64,000 nucleotides of DNA from a gamma proteobacterium HIMB55 (GCA_000227505.4 AGIF02000001.1:950035-1014034), one strand, 5' to 3'. Positions 9,259 through 18,878 are shown, counted from the stretch's first letter. The notes: generated by a model not told the origin, from the letters alone. Program-made: numbers and translations.

Positions 9259-9843
9259 TTGGCACTGGGCGATGGGGATGACAAGCTTGTAAAGCGCGCC
9301 AAAAAAGGCGACTCAAGAGCCTTCGACCTACTCGTGCTCAAGTACCAAGGACGGGTTGCACAGCTTGTCGGCAGGTACATAAGCAATCACGCTGAAGTAG
9401 AGGACGTAACACAAGAGGCATTTATTAAGGCGTTTAGGGCATTGCCCAACTTTAGGGGTGACAGCGCTTTCTACACTTGGCTGTACAGAATTGCCGCTAA
9501 CGCGGCTAAAAATCATTTAGTAGCGCAGGGGCGTCGTCCGTCCTCTGATATGGCGCTGGATGACTCGGAATCACTGGAGGTTCCGGGTCGATTGAGAGAT
9601 AACGAATCCCCAGATGAGGTCATCATGGGGCAGCAGCTGGAATCATTGATTTCAGCGACCATCGAAGGGTTGCCGTCGGAGTTGAGGGCGGCGCTTACGT
9701 TGAGAGAGTTTGAGGGATTGAGTTACGAAGAGATTGCCGAGGTGTTGGAGTGTCCTATCGGCACGGTGAGATCCCGTATTTTTAGAGCTCGCGAAGCGAT
9801 CGATGCGAAAGTCGCGGCGCAACTTCAGGGGAATTTAGGTTGA
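9259..9843 (+). CDS. rpoE: RNA polymerase sigma factor RpoE (AlgU), ECF envelope-stress sigma
   Basis: 194 residues with sigma region 2 (about 20-90, including ISNHAEVEDVTQEAFIKAF and FYTWLYRIAANAAKNHL) and sigma region 4 (about 130-185, ALTLREFEGLSYEEIAEVL then GTVRSRIFRAR as the helix-turn-helix). Directs RNA polymerase to envelope-stress genes. TTG start at 9259 with AAGGAAG seven bases upstream; no ATG fits. The TGA stop (9841-9843) overlaps the TTG of rseA, suggesting translational coupling of sigma and anti-sigma factor. Probable autoregulation from the GAACTT promoter at 9146. First gene of rpoE-rseA-rseB-rseC-mucD. Confidence 0.96.
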   Translation: MALGDGDDKLVKRAKKGDSRAFDLLVLKYQGRVAQLVGRYISNHAEVEDVTQEAFIKAFRALPNFRGDSAFYTWLYRIAANAAKNHLVAQGRRPSSDMALDDSESLEVPGRLRDNESPDEVIMGQQLESLISATIEGLPSELRAALTLREFEGLSYEEIAEVLECPIGTVRSRIFRAREAIDAKVAAQLQGNLG

Positions 9844-10553
9844 AAGAGATCGATAACCGAGAGACATCAACTGGTCTGCCTTTGGCGGCGGAAGCAAAGA
9901 GCCGCAGCATAGTAGGCAATGAGGTAAAGGATGCTGAGAGTATGAGCACAGAACGTAGAGCGCTTGAAAGCGTATCGGCGCTGATTGATGGTGAGGCGAA
10001 TGACCTGGACCTTGCTAGGGCCCTAAAGGGCGGTGACGAGTCCGAAACCATGCGTGCATACTGGCAGCGTCAGCAACAGTACCGTGCGGTCATGCGATCG
10101 GGGTCCTCGGCCTATAGTTCGGTGGATGTGAGCAGTGGTGTTACTGCTGCCATATCAGAGCACAAACCGCGTTTTGCCAACCCTTTGGTTTCAATGGCTG
10201 TTGCGGCATCGGTGACGATCGCAGTCGTTTTGGGAGGGCAACAAGCGCTTTTGCTAACGGATGAACCTTTGCAAACGGTAACCGCGCCCGGAGCGGTGGT
10301 TCAGTTGCCGGGTACAGGGGCGATACAAGCAAGTTTCGCTCAGCCAACGTCCCCGTTGCCGCAGCCTCAAGCTGTATCCAGAGCCGAAAGCAGTGTTGAC
10401 CTGAAGGCTGAGGCAGCTGCGACACGTGCTTTTTATAACGAACTTGCTGAAGAGAGGGCCTTATCATTGGGTACGGTGCATCAAACAACATCTGCTGATG
10501 TAAGCATCTCTCCCTTCATTGCACGATTGGCTGACCCGAAGGTGGATCAATAG
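9840..10553 (+). CDS. rseA: Anti-sigma-E factor RseA/MucA
   Basis: 237 residues. An N-terminal cytoplasmic anti-sigma domain (conserved LESVSALIDGEAN near residues 42-55), one transmembrane helix (about 114-137) and a periplasmic tail of about 100 residues match RseA/MucA, the inner-membrane protein that sequesters RpoE until regulated proteolysis. The TTG start at 9840 has AGGGGA seven bases upstream and overlaps the rpoE stop. A second possible start, ATG at 9942, would give the shorter N-terminus usual for the family. The 34 extra residues therefore are either a real extension or a mis-start. The periplasmic part is poorly conserved, as usual. Confidence 0.9.
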   Translation: MKEIDNRETSTGLPLAAEAKSRSIVGNEVKDAESMSTERRALESVSALIDGEANDLDLARALKGGDESETMRAYWQRQQQYRAVMRSGSSAYSSVDVSSGVTAAISEHKPRFANPLVSMAVAASVTIAVVLGGQQALLLTDEPLQTVTAPGAVVQLPGTGAIQASFAQPTSPLPQPQAVSRAESSVDLKAEAAATRAFYNELAEERALSLGTVHQTTSADVSISPFIARLADPKVDQ

Positions 10554-10556
10554 ACA

Positions 10557-11471
10557 TTGACTAGCGTTTTTCAGTCAGCCCATCGCCTTGCGACGGCGTT
10601 TTTTATCTTTATCGGGCTAGGCTTTTCGCATTCCGTCAGTGCGCAGTGTGACGTTGATGCTGACACGGCTAACGTCATTCAGAAACTTCAGCAGTCGCGA
10701 GACCGCTACGCTGTTTCAGGCACATTTCTGAGGGAGTCAGCTGGTGCGCGTGATTTTGTCTCGGTGACTCGAGACATTGACGGGGCTGCGAGCAAGGCTC
10801 AATTCGTAAACTCGGCAGCGAGTAATTCAGAGCAAATGCTGAGTCTTCCGGGTGGGCGTGTGCTCGACCCCTGTGAGGTGGCGGAACTGTATGCCGTGAG
10901 TTTGACACGGGGCCCCAAAGTGGCAGGAAAAGCTACGCAAGTTCTTCAGTTTAGGCCGAGAGATACGCTTCGGCTAGGTCATGTTTTGGCGCTAGAGGAG
11001 GAGTCAGGCGTCATCCTGCGATCTGACACAATCAGCGAGAAGGGTGAGCTTCTGGAGCGACATGAGTTTGCAACGCTGACTATTTCTAAAATCTCCGCCT
11101 CTGCAAACTCTCCCTCAACAGACGCTTCAGTGAGAACAGAAGGAGCGGTTAATGGAGCGCAAGAGGAAAGGCCGCGCTACGTTAAAGTGCCGGGTCTGCC
11201 TGATGGATACCGCGCGAAGCTTGCTCGCGGCTATGAGGGGCGAGCCCTGTTTGTCTCTGATGGTATCGCAGCGGCGACCGTTATTTTTGAACCTTTGCCC
11301 AGTACCGTGAAGCCGGGCGAGGGTGCGGTTCGGCGTGGAGCGACGCTTACCTACACGCGTGGAAGCCTCGTTTCGGGGCAAAATATTCTTGTCACGGTGA
11401 TTGGTGAAGTGCCGCTAGCGGCTGCCCGGGTGATTGCGGACGCGGTGAAGTTGACTGCAGGGCAGCGTTAA
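10557..11471 (+). CDS. rseB: Periplasmic sigma-E regulator RseB/MucB
   Basis: 304 residues. A signal peptide ends near VSAQC (about residue 29). A LolA-like N-terminal domain (30-190) and a smaller C-terminal domain (about 205-304, opening PRYVKVPGLPDGYRAKLARG) are the standard RseB layout. RseB binds the periplasmic part of RseA and shields it from DegS until mislocalised lipopolysaccharide or lipoproteins release it. Start read as TTG at 10557, three bases after the rseA stop. The linker at 185-203 is Ala/Ser-rich and variable. Third gene of the stress operon. Confidence 0.92.
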   Translation: MTSVFQSAHRLATAFFIFIGLGFSHSVSAQCDVDADTANVIQKLQQSRDRYAVSGTFLRESAGARDFVSVTRDIDGAASKAQFVNSAASNSEQMLSLPGGRVLDPCEVAELYAVSLTRGPKVAGKATQVLQFRPRDTLRLGHVLALEEESGVILRSDTISEKGELLERHEFATLTISKISASANSPSTDASVRTEGAVNGAQEERPRYVKVPGLPDGYRAKLARGYEGRALFVSDGIAAATVIFEPLPSTVKPGEGAVRRGATLTYTRGSLVSGQNILVTVIGEVPLAAARVIADAVKLTAGQR

Positions 11472-11473
11472 GT

Positions 11474-11953
11474 ATGGATATCATCGAGTCCGGGAGGGTC
11501 GTTGCTGTTGAGGAGACAGGCGTCTGGGTAGAAACCATCAGAAGTTCGGCCTGTGGTTCTTGCGCCGCACGATCCGGTTGTGGCCATCGGACCCTTGCGG
11601 GTGTTCTCACGAGCGACAAAGGGCTTGTAAGGGCGCGAGAGTCGGATCAGCTAAAGGCCGCTGCTTGTTCAATCAATGACAGGGTTGAAATTGCTATCCG
11701 AGGATCCACATTAACTCGAGGCGCGTTACTGTTGTACGGAGGACCGTTGGCCCTCGGTGTGGCGTTTGCAATGTCGCAAGCTAATGGCAGTGACCTGCAC
11801 GTGGCTGCTGCGTTTTTTTTGGGTTTGATGGTTGGCTTCCTCAGCCTCCGTTGGCTGGATGCGAACGGAAAGCTGGGCGCTACCGAGCCCTCGCTGGAAC
11901 GGCTTTTGGAGAGTGACAGTGATCCGGTCACCCTTGTGGAACCAGCGCATTAG
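11474..11953 (+). CDS. rseC: SoxR-reducing/RseC (MucC) family inner-membrane protein
   Basis: 159 residues. A small N-terminal beta domain with a cysteine cluster (Cys27, Cys30, Cys36, in CGSCAARSGCG) precedes two transmembrane helices (about 79-98 and 102-123), the normal RseC organisation. In other bacteria RseC modulates sigmaE, or works with the Rsx complex to reduce SoxR. Two bases after rseB, so almost certainly cotranscribed and coupled. The cysteines look able to bind an Fe-S cluster or metal, but the sequence alone does not show this. Confidence 0.9.
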   Translation: MDIIESGRVVAVEETGVWVETIRSSACGSCAARSGCGHRTLAGVLTSDKGLVRARESDQLKAAACSINDRVEIAIRGSTLTRGALLLYGGPLALGVAFAMSQANGSDLHVAAAFFLGLMVGFLSLRWLDANGKLGATEPSLERLLESDSDPVTLVEPAH

Positions 11954-11999
11954 CCTCTGCCCCGGTTGACGCTTTAACTAACTTTCTCGGAGTTTTCAT

Positions 12000-13397
12000 A
12001 TGTTTTTGAGAGCATTCCTCTGTTCTTTAATTTTGGTTGCGAGTCAGGCGGCTATTGCATCACTTCCCGACTTCACCAAGATCGTTGAAGATTCTTCTCC
12101 CGCTGTCGTAAAGGTCATGGCGGAGGTGAGAACCCCATCACCTGATGCTTCAAATCGTATGGAACAGCTCGAGGAGTTAGATCAGCTGCCGGACGCGCTG
12201 AAGCGCTTTTTTCAGTACAGAAACCCACCTGCACCGCGAGGTGGTTCGGGCTCAGGGTTTATCATCTCTGAAGACGGTTACATCGTGACCAATCATCACG
12301 TAGTCGATGGTGCAGACCGAGTTATTGTCCAACTCTCTGACCGCCGTGAATACGACGCAGAGGTTATCGGGACCGATCAAAGATCGGACTTGGCGTTACT
12401 GCAGGTTGAGGCGGATGATTTGCCGTTTTTAACGCTGGGTAAATCAGCCGATTTGAAGGTTGGACAATGGGTTTTAGCCATAGGTTCGCCATTCGGTTTG
12501 GACTATTCGGTGACTGCAGGGATAGTCAGTGCCAAGGGGCGCAGTCTTCCTACTGAGCGGGGCGAAAATTATGTGCCGTTCATTCAGACCGACGTTGCTA
12601 TTAATCCCGGTAATTCTGGCGGTCCGCTCTTCAATCTGGAGGGCGACGTTGTTGGCGTTAACTCCCAAATATTCACACGCTCCGGTGGCTCCATTGGGTT
12701 GAGTTTTGCCATTCCTTCAAAGGTTGTTCGAAACATCATCAATCAGCTTCGTGAAAATGGTGAGGTTGTAAGAGGGTGGCTTGGTGTCAGCATTCAAAAT
12801 GTCGATCGCACGCTCGCAGAGTCCTTTGACTTAGATCGCCCGCGGGGCGCTTTGGTTGCACAGGTGGGTGAGGATTCCCCTGCAGAGCGTGCAGGCATCG
12901 AGTCGGGAGACGTCATTGTTGAGGTCGATGGTGAGTCGATAGAGGTGTCGGCAGACTTGCCGCACGTTATCGGATTAATTTCACCAGGGACGAACGTGTC
13001 AATGACGCTGATACGGGATGGTGATGAAGAAATCCTAGACGTTGAGATTGGCGCGCTGGAGGCAGGTCAAACACCCAGTGTTGTTGCCAGCATATCTGAA
13101 CCTGGCGTGGTTCGCGCCCTAGGCATGGCTGTTCGAGAGCTTTCTCGAGAGGAGGAGGCCGAAGCAGATCTTCGCGGCGGTGTTGTTGTGATGGATGTTG
13201 ATCGTGATTCGCCATCGTTTGAAGCGGGTGTGCGAAATGGCGATGTCATTACTCGTTTCGGTCGGACCGCTATTAGTCGTCTGGGCGACATGGAAAGGGC
13301 ACTGGAAGACGTGGAATCCGGTGACTCGATTTCCGTTCGGCTGATTCGACAGGGAGCGCCGTTGTTCATTGGTATCAAAGTACCGGAAAATGACTGA
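12000..13397 (+). CDS. mucD: Periplasmic Do-family serine protease/chaperone (MucD/DegP)
   Basis: 465 residues. A signal peptide is cleaved near ASQAAIA-SLPD (residue 20). The protease domain has His100 (TNHHV), Asp130 (RSDLALL) and Ser206 (NPGNSGGPL). Two PDZ domains follow, about 265-350 and 370-460. This is the HtrA/Do architecture; the position after rseC matches Pseudomonas mucD, where it degrades misfolded envelope proteins and dampens the sigmaE response. A 46-base gap separates it from rseC, with CGGAG seven bases before the ATG. It could have a promoter of its own, but I see no convincing sigmaE box there. Confidence 0.94.
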   Translation: MFLRAFLCSLILVASQAAIASLPDFTKIVEDSSPAVVKVMAEVRTPSPDASNRMEQLEELDQLPDALKRFFQYRNPPAPRGGSGSGFIISEDGYIVTNHHVVDGADRVIVQLSDRREYDAEVIGTDQRSDLALLQVEADDLPFLTLGKSADLKVGQWVLAIGSPFGLDYSVTAGIVSAKGRSLPTERGENYVPFIQTDVAINPGNSGGPLFNLEGDVVGVNSQIFTRSGGSIGLSFAIPSKVVRNIINQLRENGEVVRGWLGVSIQNVDRTLAESFDLDRPRGALVAQVGEDSPAERAGIESGDVIVEVDGESIEVSADLPHVIGLISPGTNVSMTLIRDGDEEILDVEIGALEAGQTPSVVASISEPGVVRALGMAVRELSREEEAEADLRGGVVVMDVDRDSPSFEAGVRNGDVITRFGRTAISRLGDMERALEDVESGDSISVRLIRQGAPLFIGIKVPEND

Positions 13398-13485
13398 CGC
13401 GTGAGTGGGCATTGCGCTCGAGCCTGCGCTAAACTGCGCGCGCTCGGGACGCAGATCTGTCCCCTCTAATCCAAAGGGAGTCGTC

Positions 13486-15282
13486 GTGACCGAACTGAGT
13501 CACATTAGAAATTTTTCCATCATCGCGCACATCGATCACGGCAAGTCGACGCTGGCCGATCGGTTTATTCAACACTGTGGTGGCTTGTCCGATCGTGAGA
13601 TGGAAGCTCAGGTCCTAGATTCTATGGATCTCGAGCGAGAGCGCGGCATCACTATCAAGGCGCAAAGCGTAACCCTCAACTACACAGCGCGATCCGGAGA
13701 GGTGTATCAATTAAATTTCATTGATACGCCCGGGCACGTTGATTTCTCTTACGAGGTGTCCCGCTCACTAGCAGCCTGTGAGGGCGCACTTCTGGTTGTC
13801 GATGCGGGGCAGGGTGTAGAGGCGCAGTCAGTAGCAAATTGCTACACGGCGATCGAGCAGGGGCTCGAGGTGCTGCCCATCTTGAACAAGATGGATCTGC
13901 CTCAGGCTGAGCCAGAGCGTGTGCAAAATGAAATCGAGGAGATTATCGGTATCGAGGCTAGCGAGGCAGTGCCGGTCAGTGCCAAGACGGGCATGGGTAT
14001 CGAAGATGCCCTCGAATACTTGGTCGAGCACATACCATCGCCCGAGGGCGACCGGGAAAAGCCACTACAGGCGCTCATCATCGACTCTTGGTTTGACAAC
14101 TACTTAGGGGTTGTTTCGCTGGTTCGGGTGAAACAGGGCATGCTCAAGAAGCGTGACAAGTTTATGGTCAAGTCGACTGGGAAGCTGCATCAGGCAGACA
14201 TGGTCGGTGTATTTACGCCTCGACGCACGGTAACTGATCAACTTCAGGCTGGAGAGGTAGGCTTTATTGTCGCAGGTATCAAGGACATCAAAGGCGCGCC
14301 AGTCGGCGATACCTTGATCGCTGCGAATGCGGCAGATACCGATGCGCTCCCAGGGTTTCAAGAAGTAAAGCCTCAGGTCTATGCGGGTATCTTCACAATT
14401 AATGCAGACGACTACGAAGATTTTCGCGATGCGCTTGGCAAACTCACGCTGAACGACGCGTCACTGTTTTATGAGCCTGAAACCTCAGATGCTCTGGGCT
14501 TTGGGTTCCGTTGCGGCTTCCTTGGCATGCTGCATATGGAGATCATTCAGGAGCGACTAGAGCGCGAATATGATCTGGATCTTATTACGACGGCGCCAAC
14601 GGTTATCTACGAGGTGGTTAAGAAATCGGGTGATGTGGTGAACGTGGACAACCCATCCAAGCTGCCGGATCTGGGCGACATTGAGAGCATGCGAGAGCCG
14701 ATCGCGCGCTGCACGATTTTGACACCACAGGACTATCTAGGTGCCGTCATTACACTCTGCGTTGAAAAGCGTGGTGTGCAGGTCGATCTCCAGTTCCTCG
14801 GTCAGCAAGTGCAGGTCGTTTATGACATCCCTATGGCGGAGGTTGTGCTCGATTTCTTTGATCGACTCAAGTCAGCCAGCCGAGGCTACGCCTCTCTGGA
14901 TTATGGGTTTGAGCGTTTTGAAACGGCTCCGCTTTCTAAGCTCGATGTGCTCATCAACGGCGATAGAGTCGACGCGCTGTCAGTAATTGTGCACCGGGAC
15001 CATATCCAAAGTCGCGGGCGCGTGCTGACCGAGAAGATGAAAGAGCTTATTCCTCGACAAATGTTCGATGTTGCCATTCAGGCTGCCGTTGGTGGCAAGA
15101 TCGTCGCCCGTCAGACCGTCAAGGCATTGCGTAAAAACGTTACCGCAAAATGTTACGGTGGTGACGTGACTCGTAAGAAGAAGCTTCTTGAGAAACAGAA
15201 GGCGGGTAAAAAGCGTATGAAGCAGGTGGGTAATGTTGAAATCCCGCAGACTGCTTTCCTCGCTGTGCTTCAGGTAGACTAA
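13486..15282 (+). CDS. lepA: Elongation factor 4 (LepA), ribosome back-translocase GTPase
   Basis: 598 residues from the GTG at 13486, which has AAAGGGAG six bases upstream. The frame is open further up to 13405, but those residues are not LepA-like. GTPase motifs: AHIDHGKST (G1), DTPGH (G3), NKMDLP (G4). EF-G-like domains 2, 3 and 5 follow, then the LepA-specific C-terminal domain ending in the Lys/Arg-rich [20 protein letters not shown]. Acts on stalled or mistranslocated ribosomes. The lepA-lepB-rnc-era-recO order is conserved in gammaproteobacteria. Confidence 0.96.
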   Translation: MTELSHIRNFSIIAHIDHGKSTLADRFIQHCGGLSDREMEAQVLDSMDLERERGITIKAQSVTLNYTARSGEVYQLNFIDTPGHVDFSYEVSRSLAACEGALLVVDAGQGVEAQSVANCYTAIEQGLEVLPILNKMDLPQAEPERVQNEIEEIIGIEASEAVPVSAKTGMGIEDALEYLVEHIPSPEGDREKPLQALIIDSWFDNYLGVVSLVRVKQGMLKKRDKFMVKSTGKLHQADMVGVFTPRRTVTDQLQAGEVGFIVAGIKDIKGAPVGDTLIAANAADTDALPGFQEVKPQVYAGIFTINADDYEDFRDALGKLTLNDASLFYEPETSDALGFGFRCGFLGMLHMEIIQERLEREYDLDLITTAPTVIYEVVKKSGDVVNVDNPSKLPDLGDIESMREPIARCTILTPQDYLGAVITLCVEKRGVQVDLQFLGQQVQVVYDIPMAEVVLDFFDRLKSASRGYASLDYGFERFETAPLSKLDVLINGDRVDALSVIVHRDHIQSRGRVLTEKMKELIPRQMFDVAIQAAVGGKIVARQTVKALRKNVTAKCYGGDVTRKKKLLEKQKAGKKRMKQVGNVEIPQTAFLAVLQVD

Positions 15283-15307
15283 TTCCCCAGCTAAGAGGGC
15301 AAGGCTT

Positions 15308-16147
15308 TTGAACATCGATCTACCGCTGATACTAACCATCATTGTTGGTGTGAGCGGCATTATCTGGCTTCTCGATAGTGTATTTCTGTCTCGGCCGCGT
15401 GCCGATAGATTGGCTGCCCTACAAAAACAATTCCCCAAGTGGAATGATCGCGAATCGGCAGACGCTAAGCTGTTTATTGATGCGGCGACTCGCGATGCTA
15501 GCGAGCCTGTGATCGTTGAGTATGCCAAGTCATTTTTCCCAGTATTGGCGTTTGTTCTGGTGCTTCGCTCATTCCTCTATGAACCGTTCCAGATTCCATC
15601 ATCCTCGATGGTTCCGACACTCCAAGTTGGCGATTACATTCTGGTCAATAAATTCAATTACGGGCTGCGCTTGCCTGTGACGCGTACCAAGGTTTGGGAT
15701 GTTTCAAGCCCAGAGCGCGGTGACGTCATGGTGTTTTATCCGCCGCATGCCAACACCACGTACTACATAAAGCGTGTCATTGGCGTGCCTGGTGATCGGA
15801 TCCAATATCGAAATAAGCAGTTAACAGTCAATGGAAAACCGGTGCCAAGGGAATGGTTAGCTGAAATTCCCGGCTCTCGCAGATTACAAATCGGCCTTGA
15901 GCAACCGAGAGACGATAAGTCTCACCTCGTCCAAGTTGATCTCTCACGACCGATACGCGATTTCAGCGTGGTTGTTAGACCAGGGCATTACTTCATGATG
16001 GGTGACAACCGCGACAACAGTAGCGATAGCCGTGTCTGGGGGCAGGTGCCCGAGCGCGATATTGTGGGCCAGGCCGTCGCTATCTGGATGCATTGGGAAT
16101 CCGTCTTCAGCGTGCCGAGCTTTGATAGAGCGGGCAGGCTAAATTGA
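15308..16147 (+). CDS. lepB: Signal peptidase I
   Basis: 279 residues. Two N-terminal membrane segments (about 6-26 and 76-92) place the catalytic domain in the periplasm. Ser100 in PSSSMVPTL and Lys155 in YYIKRVIGVPGD form the catalytic dyad; the GDNRDNSSDSR box is near residue 235. Removes signal peptides from Sec- and Tat-exported proteins, including the MucD and RseB precursors encoded upstream. TTG start at 15308. Its TGA stop overlaps the TTG start of the next gene. Confidence 0.95.
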   Translation: MNIDLPLILTIIVGVSGIIWLLDSVFLSRPRADRLAALQKQFPKWNDRESADAKLFIDAATRDASEPVIVEYAKSFFPVLAFVLVLRSFLYEPFQIPSSSMVPTLQVGDYILVNKFNYGLRLPVTRTKVWDVSSPERGDVMVFYPPHANTTYYIKRVIGVPGDRIQYRNKQLTVNGKPVPREWLAEIPGSRRLQIGLEQPRDDKSHLVQVDLSRPIRDFSVVVRPGHYFMMGDNRDNSSDSRVWGQVPERDIVGQAVAIWMHWESVFSVPSFDRAGRLN

Positions 16148-16527
16148 GTAAGCGTTGGTCTGCAGCGCGTCGTAAGCAATCCGGTTCTTTTACGCTACAA
16201 CTGCTGTGCTACGTGCTTGCCGGTTGGTTGATACTGACCGCACTGCTGCGTTTGACACCCGTCTATCTAGAGCATCGGGCAGTTGTTTCGGTCATGGAAA
16301 CGATCGTGGATCAGTATGATCCGTCAAACGACAGCACGGCTCGGATCAAGCAAAAACTAGAAGCAGCATGGTCGGTTAATGCGATTGATCAAGTGGACTC
16401 TGGCAGTGTGCGGATCGAGCGACGCCGGTCAGGACTGAAATTGATGCTTCAGTATGAAGTGCGTTTTCCAATAGTCGGCGATATCGTGGGCGTGTGGGCG
16501 TTTGACGAGACATTCGCGGCGCCCTGA
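16144..16527 (+). CDS. DUF4845 family membrane protein
   Basis: 127 residues with one N-terminal transmembrane helix (about 14-34, LQLLCYVLAGWLILTALLRL) and a small periplasmic domain. Proteins of this family commonly sit between lepB and rnc in gammaproteobacteria; no function is established. TTG start within the TTGA overlap of the lepB stop implies coupled translation. Its constant position suggests a link with LepB, but that is inference. Confidence 0.8.
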   Translation: MSKRWSAARRKQSGSFTLQLLCYVLAGWLILTALLRLTPVYLEHRAVVSVMETIVDQYDPSNDSTARIKQKLEAAWSVNAIDQVDSGSVRIERRRSGLKLMLQYEVRFPIVGDIVGVWAFDETFAAP

Positions 16528-16547
16528 CCCCTATCGGAGAAAAAGTC

Positions 16548-17237
16548 TTGGCGACCCTCACTCTCAAACCCAAATTGGCAAGTCTCGAGCGCAGCATTGC
16601 CTATCAATTCGGCGATCGTGATTTATTGGCTCAGGCGTTAACCCACAGGAGCTTCGGCGCAACTAACAACGAGCGGCTCGAGTTTATTGGTGATGGCCTC
16701 GTCAACGCAGTCGTTGCCAAATTGCTATTTTCTGCTCACCCAGATCTGGACGAGGGAAGCTTGAGCAGATTGCGGTCAAAGCTGGTATCACGAGACGGCT
16801 TGTCGGTTATTGCTAAACGATTCGAACTTGGCCCACTACTTCAGTTGGGTGCGGGAGAACGTAAAAGTGGCGGGCGACATCGAGACAGTATTCTCGCCGA
16901 TGCGGTTGAAGCCATTGCCGGGGCTATTTTGATGGATAGCGACTTTGGTAGAGCTAGTGATGTTGTCTCAGCCTGGTTTTATGACGATGTTGCAGATCTC
17001 GATACCACCTCAACCCGAGATGCGAAAACGCTTTTGCAGGAGTGGTTGCAGGGTAGAGGGCATGCCTTGCCGACTTACAGCGTCGTGTCGGTTTCGGGAG
17101 AGGACCACAATCAAGAGTTCGAAGTCTCTTGCCATACCGAGGTTAGAGATCTTGTAAGCTACGGTCGCGCAACGAGTAGAAAAAAGGCAGAGCAGGCTGC
17201 GGCCAGCGACCTTTTGGAGAGATTGATTAATGAGTGA
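16548..17237 (+). CDS. rnc: Ribonuclease III
   Basis: 229 residues: endonuclease domain (about 10-150) with the signature NERLEFIGDG (Glu45 and Asp49 for metal binding) and the second acidic pair in DAVEAIAGAI, then a double-stranded RNA-binding domain (about 157-225). Processes rRNA precursors and structured mRNAs. TTG start at 16548 with CGGAGAA upstream. Eight bases of its 3' end overlap era, the classic rnc-era coupling. Confidence 0.95.
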   Translation: MATLTLKPKLASLERSIAYQFGDRDLLAQALTHRSFGATNNERLEFIGDGLVNAVVAKLLFSAHPDLDEGSLSRLRSKLVSRDGLSVIAKRFELGPLLQLGAGERKSGGRHRDSILADAVEAIAGAILMDSDFGRASDVVSAWFYDDVADLDTTSTRDAKTLLQEWLQGRGHALPTYSVVSVSGEDHNQEFEVSCHTEVRDLVSYGRATSRKKAEQAAASDLLERLINE

Positions 17238-18138
17238 TTCGCCCGACACGCGTTGTGGATTGGTGGCTCTGGTTGGGCGGCCTAACGTTGGTAAATCCAC
17301 GTTGCTGAATTTTTTGCTCGAGCAAAAACTGAGCATCACGTCACGTAAACCCCAAACCACTCGTCAGCAGGTGCTGGGTGTAAAAACGGTGGGGCGCGAT
17401 CAGATGATCTTTGTTGATACGCCCGGCCTCCATCGAAACGAGCCCAAGGCGATCAACAAAGCCATGAATCGGTCTGCTACGTCAGCTATGTCTGATGTGG
17501 ATCTCGTGCTGTTTCTCATTGATCGGGGTAAATGGACCGAGGAAGACAGTTGGGTGCTCGAGAAGATCGAGTCTGCAAAAGCGCCGGTGGCTCTTGTCAT
17601 CAACAAGATGGATTTGTTGGATGATCCAAATACGCTACTCCCCGAACTTGAGGCGCTGCAAGCACGCGCAAATTTTGCTGGTGTCTTCCCGGTATCAGCC
17701 CTTCGGCAGAAAAATCTGGATGTTCTTGAATCCTTTGTTAGAGACCAATTACCTGAGGGTTATCACCTGTTTCCTGAAGGACAGATCACTAACCGCACTG
17801 AGCGCTTTTTAGCGGCCGAGCTAATCAGGGAGAAGATCATAAGGCAGCTGGGTGATGAGTTGCCTCACACCTCTGCCGTTGAAATCGAAGCCTTTCAAAC
17901 TGATGAGCGCGGGGTACTCCACATCAGCGCAATTATTTTTGTAGAGCGCGACGGTCAGAAACGTATTGTTATCGGTACGGGCGGCTCAAGACTGCGCTCT
18001 ATTGGGACGGAAGCGCGGCGTGACATGGAAAAAGCCTTTGACCAGAAAGTCATGTTGAAGCTGTGGGTCAAAGTTAAGTCTGGTTGGTCTGATGATATCC
18101 GAGCGCTCCGTAGTTTAGGGCTAGAAGGTGATTCTTGA
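17230..18138 (+). CDS. era: GTPase Era, 30S ribosome assembly
   Basis: 302 residues. GTPase domain with GRPNVGKS (16-23), DTPGLH and NKMDLL, then a C-terminal KH domain that binds the 3' end of 16S rRNA (GTGGSRLRSIG). Acts in 30S maturation at the membrane. ATG start overlaps rnc. Its TGA overlaps the TTG of recO (TTGA). Confidence 0.96.
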   Translation: MSDSPDTRCGLVALVGRPNVGKSTLLNFLLEQKLSITSRKPQTTRQQVLGVKTVGRDQMIFVDTPGLHRNEPKAINKAMNRSATSAMSDVDLVLFLIDRGKWTEEDSWVLEKIESAKAPVALVINKMDLLDDPNTLLPELEALQARANFAGVFPVSALRQKNLDVLESFVRDQLPEGYHLFPEGQITNRTERFLAAELIREKIIRQLGDELPHTSAVEIEAFQTDERGVLHISAIIFVERDGQKRIVIGTGGSRLRSIGTEARRDMEKAFDQKVMLKLWVKVKSGWSDDIRALRSLGLEGDS

Positions 18139-18878
18139 AAAATTCGGTCCAGCCCGCGTGGGTTCTTGGACGTCGCGCCTATCGTGACTCGAGCTTACTC
18201 GTTGATCTCCTGACCGCAGAGAACGGGCGTATGTCGGCGGTCGTGAAGGGCGCCCACAGAAAGCAGCGAGGTGGTTCATACGCCAGTCTTATGCAGCCCT
18301 TTTGCCCAATCCTGGTAGGGTTGGGCGGTAAGGCTGAGCTGAAATATCTCTCGTCTGCCGAGAACGCGGGTGTGGCGCTGTCACTTCCCGGCGAACGCCT
18401 GTTTTCTGGTTTGTATATGAACGAGCTCTTAGTCAGATTATTGCCAAAGTTCGATGCAGTACCTCAGCTTTTCGCAACTTATGGCTCATCGCTGCTTGCA
18501 CTCAGTGATAATAATGACGCCGAGTTGACCCTGCGCCGATTTGAGCTCGCATTGTTTGAAGAACTGGGGTACGAGATACAGTGGCACAAGGATGATCTAG
18601 GTCAGGAAATCTCACATGATCGTAACTACTTATTTGCACATGATCGGGGTTTTGTCGAAACTGCCGAGGGCGTGACCGAAGAGGTATTAACGGGCGCTAG
18701 CTTGATGGCGCTTAACGCTTGGTATCGTAGCAGCACCCCATTGACGAATCATGCGAGACAATCGCTGAAGCGCGTTATGCGCCAAGCAGTCGATTATCGA
18801 CTCGATGGGCGACCGCTTAAGGTGCGCGAAGCCCTTAGTCAGTGGCGTAATCTCGGTCAGACTGCGGGAGAGGTTTGA
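18135..18878 (+). CDS. recO: DNA repair protein RecO
   Basis: 247 residues: N-terminal OB fold (WVLGRRAYRDSSLLVDLLT) and helical C-terminal part. Loads RecA on SSB-coated single-stranded DNA with RecR. The C-terminal zinc cysteines found in some RecO proteins are absent, as in many gammaproteobacteria. TTG start within the era stop overlap. The following gene acpS starts at the very next base, without the pdxJ gene often found between them. Confidence 0.92.
   Translation: MKNSVQPAWVLGRRAYRDSSLLVDLLTAENGRMSAVVKGAHRKQRGGSYASLMQPFCPILVGLGGKAELKYLSSAENAGVALSLPGERLFSGLYMNELLVRLLPKFDAVPQLFATYGSSLLALSDNNDAELTLRRFELALFEELGYEIQWHKDDLGQEISHDRNYLFAHDRGFVETAEGVTEEVLTGASLMALNAWYRSSTPLTNHARQSLKRVMRQAVDYRLDGRPLKVREALSQWRNLGQTAGEV

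Noticed and set aside
9122-9316. 64-codon minus-strand frame in the nadB-rpoE control region
   Set aside because: Lies over the sigmaE promoter and rpoE start, with no coding signals.
11954-11999. Dedicated sigmaE promoter for mucD
   Set aside because: No GAACTT-like -35 with correct spacing was found; TTGACG there lacks a -10.
13412-13435. TTGCGC ... TAAACT as a lepA promoter
   Set aside because: The spacing is only 12 bases, too short for a sigma70 promoter.
14980-15528. 182-codon antisense frame across the lepA-lepB junction
   Set aside because: Overlaps two well-supported genes; low-complexity translation without recognisable features.
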